A DNA stretch of 64,000 nt from Diplonema japonicum (taxonomy: Eukaryota; Euglenozoa; Diplonemea; Diplonemida; Diplonemidae), in the NCBI GenBank assembly GCA_964019335.1, contig OZ025663.1:282001-346000 (forward strand). Direction: 5' to 3'. Made by a program: the position numbers and the translations under genes. The notes beneath the pieces are model-generated. The model saw only the letters and a program-made list of their open reading frames with translations, did not search any database and was not told where the DNA came from. This document shows, piece by piece, positions 57,136 through 64,000 of this stretch. Position 1 is the stretch's first letter, and every line of letters begins with the position of its first letter.

Positions 57136-60100
57136 ATGGCCGGTTTTTACTCGGGGTTTGGTGGTGGTAAAGATATGTTTGCCAGCTTTGCTAGAGGCAA
57201 TCCAGACCTGATTCCAAATCACTTGGAGAAATGGGTCGAAGATATAACAAAGCTCGTGACACGCGTGTGTGACAGGAGAGACTGGGAATTCGTGGCTACC
57301 AACTTTCGCGATCTGATGGAAAGAGACGGTATAGTGGGAGCAGTCCCATGTCCACAATTCTGCCCCGCAGTTCTCGCTGCGGCAAGACATTCTAAAAAAC
57401 TCTGTCAGGAGTACAACGACTCAACTAACCCTGCCGTGCTCTTGGCATTCGTGACCATGCACAGAATTCTTGCAAAGCTCGCTGCAAAGGCATCCACACA
57501 CACAAAGAACGATGACGACGTGCATGTGAAGGAAATCGCACGCACACGTCTCGAGCTCCAGGACTCCATCAACGTCATGTGCATCAAACATGTCGATCGC
57601 TACCGCATGAAACTCGACCTTGATTCCCTGCAGTCCCTCACCCAACGTATTATCCCAGGCACGCACGCCTCGCAGCATACTAGCCAAGTCACGCAACATG
57701 TTATCCTATCCATCGAAGACTGGCTTCTCCGTCTGCCATACGGCAAAAAAGGTGCCGCAGCGTACCGCATGCTCCTTGACTACAAATCTTTCCTGAGCAA
57801 CCGTCAATCTTCGTGGAAAGTTGTTCTCGCGGGCCTTCTTGACCAACCCAGGGACGCACGTAGGTGCGCAGAGCTTTTGCTCTGGCAGGCTCACCCCAAG
57901 TCACACAGACAGAACGATGAATTGGCGCCTATAAAACTGGACGACCAAGACGCTGATTACTTTCTCCACCATGCTGCGGATGGCGTGCCGCCTGAGGAGG
58001 TCTGGAACCTTCTTCTTGACCACGACCGAATTGGTAAAGCGAAGCAAGAGGCCGACAGACACCAGGGAGACGGGGACCGTAGGCAGAGAGGCAGGCACAA
58101 CAGGGACAATGATCTGGAAGGGAGGTGGTTGTCTCAGCATGGGACCTTTAACTTCCATCACGCTCAGGCCGCAGGCAGCCCCTTTACCATGGAGTTCAGG
58201 TCGGGAGAGACCGTGCTCGTAGGCGAAGTGTTCAAGACAGATGAGGCACCCGGCTCGATCCCCGCTTGCCCCATGTCACGTGTTTTCCCTAGCCACGCCG
58301 TTCGCAGTGACGATATCACCTTCTGGATATCAACACGTGGCGACACGATGCACATGCTACGTGAGCAGACACAGATTGAGGTATACTACGTTGTTGACTC
58401 CAGGCGTCTCTTGCAAGAGTTGGCAGCAGGTGCCGTCAGCGATGAGACCAGAAAGAACCTCCACAAAGTCACGGCGGTGAAAGATGACATCAGCAGTGAA
58501 ACTGTTGTTGCGTTCTGTGCCAGGGTTCTGCAGAATGTTCTGCAAGCACCGCCCACCCCTGGCCTTGAGGACAAGTTTGAGGTTGCTTTCAAGGACCTTC
58601 AGGGCTTTGCTGACTACCTTGTAGTGCACATGGAAAACTCATTCGGTGCCCGCAAGTTGTACCCCGAGACGCTCATTTTAGTTTTGAAGGCGATGTTGAA
58701 GGCCAACTCTGGGATGAAAGAGAAGATCTATGGGCAATCGGGTTTTTTGCTGAAGCAAGCTACGCGTGAGCCTTGCATCAATTTAGTGGCCATCTACGGG
58801 AGGGTGTTGGAGGAGAACCTACCATTGGTGAGCAAGGCGGGTGAGGTTGTCAACTCTTTGAAACGTGTTGCACAGGGGGAGATTGGGAAGAGCGGCGACC
58901 CCTTGGCTGTGCTGCAGTCCCTGAATGCTGTGTCAAGACATGATTTCGACGGTACGTGGACGTGGCTTAATGGGTACAAGGAGAAGAACTACTCTAACGC
59001 TTTCACCATCACGGGACACCACGTGACTTTGAACGACCCTGCCTTCTATGGTGGCGTGGTGAAGTCTGTGCGCTATGTCGGCTCGAGCCTCTTTATCACC
59101 ATCGTTATCAACGAGAAAGTGAACTCTCGCATGCTGCTAGAACGAGGTGATGACTTCGACAGGCATGTAAACATCAGGATCGAGATGACGCAGAAGGCAG
59201 CAAGCACTCGTTCATCCGATGAGGTGCATGGCAAATGGACATCGACCAGCTCTTCAGCTGAGACTTACCAGAGGCCTGAGTGCGTGTTTTCCCGAACAGA
59301 AAGGGGGACTGTGTCGTCCGAATGGGACCAGCGTGCCATCGCCCTTACACAGAGGCCCCTTGAAGACGCAATTGCTGGTTGGGATGCCTCTGGTCTTGAC
59401 GACCGCACCTCGGCTGCCAAGCTGCTAGAGAACGTGATCTGCGATAGAGCTCTTACAACGCCTCAAACAAGGTACGAGAAATACGTGCTCAATCTGTGGG
59501 AGAGATGCTGCAGCCAGGTGGTCAAGTCCAACAAGTTCAACACCGTTAGCAAGCTTGACGATTGGATATTACACGACGTGAGCCTGTTCACCGCTAACAC
59601 CGGGATGCGACAGGAGGCTTCGAGGTTGATGCTGGACTCGTACTTCAAGAAAAGGGAGATTACATGGCAGCTGTACCCCGTCCCTCTTTCGAAGGTTGAC
59701 AAGCTTGTTGTCAAATATCTCGGAGCTACAAACTTTAAGAAGAGGATTGTGCACGCGCGCGATGATTTGCAGCGCCACTTGGACGCCCACAAAATCTCGA
59801 ACAAGGTCTACTCCAACGTCACTTCAAAGTGGCACGGTATCCACAGTGAGAACGGCATCAAGTTCCCTAGCCCAAGACTGGACTTCGTGTCGCCCGTGCA
59901 GGGTCTCGAGGAGGTCAAGGACGTGCTGAGGGAATTGATCGAGAACTGGTGCTTGAAGGCAGCGCACACCAAGCTTGAAGTCATCGAGACTATGATCAGG
60001 GACAAGGACCTGGTTGCGCTTACTGATCTTGAGACCACACTGAAAGAGACTAGGGCCATCTTGGGGCCTGTCCTAGCTGTTCAGGATGCAACAATTAGTC

Positions 60101-63100
60101 CGTTGTTGAGAGCGCACTTCTTGAAGTGCTTGGGTGGGAAAGAGCTGCAGCTGGATGCGTTCGCACTTGTTTTCGAGAATGCATGCACTGCAATCCGCAA
60201 GATCAAACTTGACACGAAGATCATTGACGCTGTAGCTGATCTTTTCCCCATGGACGGGAAGTTCTCAGGGGCCAGGCTTGAGCAGGAGCGTGCTCTGCTT
60301 GAGAGGATCGGGATGCCGAGCGACGTTGTGTCGCACCTCTTGAACGGTGCACTCCCCTTGAGGTTCATCATCCACGACATGCAGGCCTTCCGTGACCTCG
60401 CTGATACCAAGATTCCCGACCTCATGCTCCACCCTGAGTTCTTTACTAACAGCGAGCGTGATGTGCTCTTAGATGAAGAAGTGAACAACCTCCCCATCTA
60501 TGCTGCGAAGCGGAAGTGCGACACCATCAAAGCAACAAGCGGTGGCTGTCACCACCGTGTGCTGGAGATCATCAGAACAGTCCTTAACTGCAGCAAACTG
60601 GTGGAATTTACAAGAGAAAACCCGCAGGCGCAAGATGCAGGTCTTTCAAACGTTTTGTCCAACTCGCGCGACTTGCAACACGCAAGCTTCCAGACATTCT
60701 TGAACTGTGCCCCTTACATCAACCCTTTTGTGGCTGCATCTGCGATGCACGTTGCCAAATACAAAGAAAAGGCCCAGCAGCTCATGGACGAGAAGCGCGA
60801 GAGGGGAGAAGAGCCAGTGGTGACACCCGAAGAAGTTCGCTCTGCCTCAATCAGGCTTCCCATCAACAACAATGAATCATGGAGCAAGACTCAACCGGAA
60901 GGTTTTTGGGAACTGATGAATGCTTCGTTTGGAGACGAGGACCTGATTGATGTGAGGAACGTACAGAGGAACCTTGAGAGAATGACGACTGCTGATCAGA
61001 TCGAGGGTCTGGAGAAGATGATCAAAGAACAGAACGGTGCTACCGATCGGATGATTGCACAGTGCCACATCGCCGCAGGGCTCCCCGGACATCCACCTGG
61101 AACAGTGGTGAATGAGGGGGCACCCGTGCCCGAATCAGAGCCCGCATCAATAATCATTTATCTCCCTCCCACAGGGCAGCCTAGCTTGGCGTGCGACATT
61201 GGTGATGTGACGAAGAACGGTTCCGAGTACCAGGACCTTGTCTACAGGGCGACCTTGCAGAAGGGGCTCGACAACGCGCTTGATGTGTTCGTAGGCCAGG
61301 CTCGTGAGGTGCTACGTGCCTTCAACGCTGCCTGCGGGTTGTTCAGCGAAGGGCACTTAGAGTTCAGGTCTCGAAAATTGCAGTTCAAACACAACGATGC
61401 CGCACGTGTAACGACAATGCTCCAGTCTTTGCTGGGGCAGTGGTCGACCTCGGACTCCGAGGAACAGTCGGTTTTTGAAGAAATGTGCGGGACCCACCCT
61501 GAGCTGTCGTGCCTCACGCCCGCGGAGCTTGTCCGTATGGCGGAGCTGATGAGAGGTGTGTGCTCCGAGGGGGATGTGAACCACGCGGAGGCCTCACGGA
61601 TGATGAAGAGTTGGAAGGGTCTTAGGTCGCGCACCATGAACCGAAAGAGCATGTCTGCGGATTCGTCTGAGAATATAGAGGGGACGGGCAACGCCTCGAT
61701 GGTGCCTAAACCCACCGAGTGCACCCTGGTGGTGGTGCCTGAGGTGACCGGCCAGGTGGCGAATACCGGGACCCCTTTGCTGCTCGAGTCTTGTGGGGTG
61801 GCGAGCGGGAAGTACGTTGAAGGCCTTCCCATGTACAAGAGGTGCGACGACGCTGTGCTTTCGCCGGTGGAGAACGGTTGGGCGATCCACTCCTCCCCCA
61901 CCATCGATGCTGAGAGGCTCCTGACGAGTGTGGCTGAGCACGAGTCGTACCTGCAGCCGTGGGCCATGGGAGATTGGAGGGGGACCGACTTCAAGGGCGG
62001 GCTGCAGTCGACCCCGTGTTTGAACGCACGCGTGCAAATCGACGGCGGGCACCTGAAGGCCGCCAAGTGGTCCGAAGAGTCGAAGAGCCGAGAAGACAAC
62101 GTTCGGGTGGTGGCACCGGGTCCCCTGAAGCCCATGGACCTCACCGTGAACAGGGCTTCCTTGTATGTGAAGTCTGTTGAGAAGGACTCCCTGTGGGAGT
62201 CTCTGGGCCTGATCAGGGGTACTCGTATCGTCCAGGTGACAACCGAGAGAGTTATCAGAGGCACTGCTGACGAGCTTCAGAGGGCCTTGAAGGAAGCCTG
62301 CACCGACCACTTCAAGGGCTTTGCGCTCACCGTTCAGAGCCCCTGGATCTGGTTGGACGCTGCGGTCTCGCCTGACATCGATGTGTCCGAGAACGGGAGG
62401 AGCATCACCAAGAACAGGGGGGCGAAGCCGTCTATCGCTGTTTCGCCGTCTCCGGCTGGTGGGAAGGTCTGGAGGGTCCGTGTGAGTGGTGATGCGCTTG
62501 GGATGAGGGTCGGGTTGTGTGCTCGTGAAATGGACCACAAGCTGACCGAAGCGGACTCCGCCCCCAACAAGGACAGGGCCTACTGGTACATGCGACACGG
62601 CAGCCTCCGGACAGGTGGGAAGGACGTGGCGCCTACACGCGCCTTCAAGAGCGGTGACATCATCACTATCCGGCACAGTGGGAAGGCGAAGACTATCGAG
62701 TTCTTCCTGAACGGGCAGAAGCTGAGCGCCATGTTCACTGACGTGAAGGAACTGATGCTTCATCCTTGTGTGTACCTTTCTAAGAAAACCGCTACAATCA
62801 GCATCAGCCCTGGCGCTCCTGTCGAAGAGGTGCTTGAATGGAACCCCAAGAAGCTCGGACCGCACACAAAGCTGTCTGCGGACCGCAGGACTGTGGAGAA
62901 GGCGGGCGATGCGGACAGCTCCGTGTCGACGGGCGCCATCGGTGGGAAGGTTATGGTGGGGCCGGGTCCCCATAAGTTTGCGATCAGGGTGAAGGGCAGG
63001 GGACCGTTGACCGATTCGTGCACCGTTGGTGTTGCTCCTCCCGGTGTGTTCTTGAACAAGGCCTACGAGCCGCAAACCAGCATGTTCGGTATGACAGTGA

Positions 63101-64000
63101 GGCCAGACGGCAACGTGTTTGGTCTGCAGTCGAGCACCATCCTGCACACGGGGCAGAGGTTGCAGGGGAGCGCGGCCATCTGGGAGTACGTGTTCACCTT
63201 CACCGTTGACCTTGGGGAGGGCACCATCATGGTGATGAGGGACGACAGCCGTGTCGTGCACTCGTCCCTCATCCCCGATTTCCCGAAGGCGACGGGTCCC
63301 CTCGTGCCCTTCGTCACTCTCAGCAAGCCCGACATCCAGTGCACGTTCGAACCATGCAAAGAGGAGGTGAAGCAAGGAGAGGGCAAAGTCTCCGTCATCG
63401 TTAAAGGGACCAACGTGGCGAAGAATGCTAAAAAGCCGGGGACTCGCGGTGTCGCGGACGGCTTGTACCACAAATGGATCCCCACGTACAAGAGAGAGGA
63501 CGGCGCCTACAGCATCTCATACTGGAACGGCAGGTGGTGCGTGAGCGACACCGCTGACAGGCCCGTCGCGTGGAGCTCCCCTTGCTCGCCGGATCAGCAG
63601 CTCGGAACGGAGTCCTTGAGGTGGACGAAGCTGGTGAACTACGAGCAGGTACCGAAGTACATCCGTCTGGTTGTCCCCGAGCAGCCTGGTGGGATCCTCG
63701 AGCTGCAGAAGGAGAAGAACGACGGGAGGGTCGTGTACGCCAACCAAAGCCACAAGCTGATTTGGTCGGAGGTTCTGAAGAAGTGGATGGTGACGAAGCT
63801 GAAGCCCGAGAAGCGCACCGTTGCGTACTACATCTCTCCCTCGAAGGCGCTGTACCCGCATTGCTGTTCGTCCTGGTCGTGGGGCAACGGGACCACGTGG
63901 CTGCAGGACGACAGGATCCGCGTTGCAGCTGTTGATCAGACGCCCCTGAGGGAGGATTCGAAGCACCTCGTGTGGACGCAAAAGGAGTACGGTACCGGTT
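57136..64000 (+). CDS. Giant mysterin/RNF213-like protein copy B, 3' end outside window
   Basis: One frame stays open from the ATG at 57136 to the window end, at least 2,288 residues. The first 1,430 or so residues are absent from copy A and mostly helical, with hydrophilic patches (HQGDGDRRQRGRHNRDND at about 313-330); RNF213 proteins have a comparable helical N-terminal arm. From about residue 1,427 it joins copy A in frame (MLQSLLGQWSTSDSEEQ) and carries the same PDZ-like and two SPRY-like modules. The AAA+ ring and any RING must lie beyond 64000; I infer them from copy A. An acceptor-like TCCCTCCCACAG at 61174 lies inside the frame. The ATG follows TTTCAG (57017) and is the first Met. Confidence 0.82.
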   Translation, partial: MAGFYSGFGGGKDMFASFARGNPDLIPNHLEKWVEDITKLVTRVCDRRDWEFVATNFRDLMERDGIVGAVPCPQFCPAVLAAARHSKKLCQEYNDSTNPAVLLAFVTMHRILAKLAAKASTHTKNDDDVHVKEIARTRLELQDSINVMCIKHVDRYRMKLDLDSLQSLTQRIIPGTHASQHTSQVTQHVILSIEDWLLRLPYGKKGAAAYRMLLDYKSFLSNRQSSWKVVLAGLLDQPRDARRCAELLLWQAHPKSHRQNDELAPIKLDDQDADYFLHHAADGVPPEEVWNLLLDHDRIGKAKQEADRHQGDGDRRQRGRHNRDNDLEGRWLSQHGTFNFHHAQAAGSPFTMEFRSGETVLVGEVFKTDEAPGSIPACPMSRVFPSHAVRSDDITFWISTRGDTMHMLREQTQIEVYYVVDSRRLLQELAAGAVSDETRKNLHKVTAVKDDISSETVVAFCARVLQNVLQAPPTPGLEDKFEVAFKDLQGFADYLVVHMENSFGARKLYPETLILVLKAMLKANSGMKEKIYGQSGFLLKQATREPCINLVAIYGRVLEENLPLVSKAGEVVNSLKRVAQGEIGKSGDPLAVLQSLNAVSRHDFDGTWTWLNGYKEKNYSNAFTITGHHVTLNDPAFYGGVVKSVRYVGSSLFITIVINEKVNSRMLLERGDDFDRHVNIRIEMTQKAASTRSSDEVHGKWTSTSSSAETYQRPECVFSRTERGTVSSEWDQRAIALTQRPLEDAIAGWDASGLDDRTSAAKLLENVICDRALTTPQTRYEKYVLNLWERCCSQVVKSNKFNTVSKLDDWILHDVSLFTANTGMRQEASRLMLDSYFKKREITWQLYPVPLSKVDKLVVKYLGATNFKKRIVHARDDLQRHLDAHKISNKVYSNVTSKWHGIHSENGIKFPSPRLDFVSPVQGLEEVKDVLRELIENWCLKAAHTKLEVIETMIRDKDLVALTDLETTLKETRAILGPVLAVQDATISPLLRAHFLKCLGGKELQLDAFALVFENACTAIRKIKLDTKIIDAVADLFPMDGKFSGARLEQERALLERIGMPSDVVSHLLNGALPLRFIIHDMQAFRDLADTKIPDLMLHPEFFTNSERDVLLDEEVNNLPIYAAKRKCDTIKATSGGCHHRVLEIIRTVLNCSKLVEFTRENPQAQDAGLSNVLSNSRDLQHASFQTFLNCAPYINPFVAASAMHVAKYKEKAQQLMDEKRERGEEPVVTPEEVRSASIRLPINNNESWSKTQPEGFWELMNASFGDEDLIDVRNVQRNLERMTTADQIEGLEKMIKEQNGATDRMIAQCHIAAGLPGHPPGTVVNEGAPVPESEPASIIIYLPPTGQPSLACDIGDVTKNGSEYQDLVYRATLQKGLDNALDVFVGQAREVLRAFNAACGLFSEGHLEFRSRKLQFKHNDAARVTTMLQSLLGQWSTSDSEEQSVFEEMCGTHPELSCLTPAELVRMAELMRGVCSEGDVNHAEASRMMKSWKGLRSRTMNRKSMSADSSENIEGTGNASMVPKPTECTLVVVPEVTGQVANTGTPLLLESCGVASGKYVEGLPMYKRCDDAVLSPVENGWAIHSSPTIDAERLLTSVAEHESYLQPWAMGDWRGTDFKGGLQSTPCLNARVQIDGGHLKAAKWSEESKSREDNVRVVAPGPLKPMDLTVNRASLYVKSVEKDSLWESLGLIRGTRIVQVTTERVIRGTADELQRALKEACTDHFKGFALTVQSPWIWLDAAVSPDIDVSENGRSITKNRGAKPSIAVSPSPAGGKVWRVRVSGDALGMRVGLCAREMDHKLTEADSAPNKDRAYWYMRHGSLRTGGKDVAPTRAFKSGDIITIRHSGKAKTIEFFLNGQKLSAMFTDVKELMLHPCVYLSKKTATISISPGAPVEEVLEWNPKKLGPHTKLSADRRTVEKAGDADSSVSTGAIGGKVMVGPGPHKFAIRVKGRGPLTDSCTVGVAPPGVFLNKAYEPQTSMFGMTVRPDGNVFGLQSSTILHTGQRLQGSAAIWEYVFTFTVDLGEGTIMVMRDDSRVVHSSLIPDFPKATGPLVPFVTLSKPDIQCTFEPCKEEVKQGEGKVSVIVKGTNVAKNAKKPGTRGVADGLYHKWIPTYKREDGAYSISYWNGRWCVSDTADRPVAWSSPCSPDQQLGTESLRWTKLVNYEQVPKYIRLVVPEQPGGILELQKEKNDGRVVYANQSHKLIWSEVLKKWMVTKLKPEKRTVAYYISPSKALYPHCCSSWSWGNGTTWLQDDRIRVAAVDQTPLREDSKHLVWTQKEYGTG
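61413..64000 (+). repeat. Mysterin-gene duplication, copy B part
   Basis: Counterpart of 48570-51157. The match is still perfect at the window edge, so its full length is unknown. Confidence 0.92.

Noticed and set aside
1-64000. CRISPR arrays, bacterial operons, Shine-Dalgarno sites, rRNA genes
   Set aside because: None seen; introns, adaptor and PI3K subunits and nuclear tRNAs show a eukaryotic nuclear sequence.

Overview
The window is nuclear DNA of a single-celled eukaryote with mitochondria. It carries eukaryote-only genes: an ALG9 mannosyltransferase, the AP-3 mu adaptin, VPS15, a PITH-domain protein, the complex I assembly factor NDUFAF7, and mysterin/RNF213-type AAA+ giants. Every protein gene I can support, about 29 over 64 kb, lies on the + strand. 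Most start codons sit a few to about 60 bases after a pyrimidine-rich tract ending in YAG. One-directional gene arrays with an acceptor before each gene are the hallmark of polycistronic transcription with spliced-leader trans-splicing. Together with conventional GT-AG introns this suggests a euglenozoan, most likely a diplonemid. That placement is inference; no rRNA or spliced-leader RNA gene was seen. Gaps between genes are full of long homopolymer runs.

Layout. 1-6.9 kb: a 5'-cut unknown gene, ALG9, an unknown intron-containing gene, an SDR/NmrA-like protein and small unknown genes. 6.9-10.3 kb: two look-alike single-pass membrane proteins on either side of a decayed 1.6 kb DNA transposon with long terminal inverted repeats. 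10.8-16.5 kb: AP-3 mu, NDUFAF7 with a long N-terminal extension, and PITHD1. 16.8-29.6 kb: tRNA-Ile(AAU), then unknown, C2, LVIVD-type secreted, EF-hand, coiled-coil membrane, helical-repeat and CCCH/RING proteins. 29.6-32.5 kb: homopolymer-rich gap with tRNA-Ala(AGC) on the - strand. 32.5-44.7 kb: a PDZ protein, a small unknown, an EF-hand/PDZ/WW protein, VPS15 and a multi-pass membrane protein. 45-64 kb: a rearranged, duplicated block with three MPO1-family (DUF962) genes, two broken MPO1 pieces and two mysterin-like genes.

Twelve short cis-introns could be placed by frame and homology. They are 35-57 nt long, four of them exactly 38 nt, all begin GTAT, and several have an A-run rather than pyrimidines just before the terminal AG. 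One (39 nt, in NDUFAF7) keeps the reading frame and would be missed by ORF finding.

The most interesting part is the right end. A 1.16 kb MPO1 segment and at least 2.57 kb of mysterin coding sequence are repeated almost or wholly without change, at different offsets. The left mysterin copy is a stump, cut inside the second AAA+ module. The right copy has about 1,430 extra N-terminal residues and runs off the window. Both share an unusual order: PDZ-like, two SPRY-like modules, then mysterin-type AAA+.
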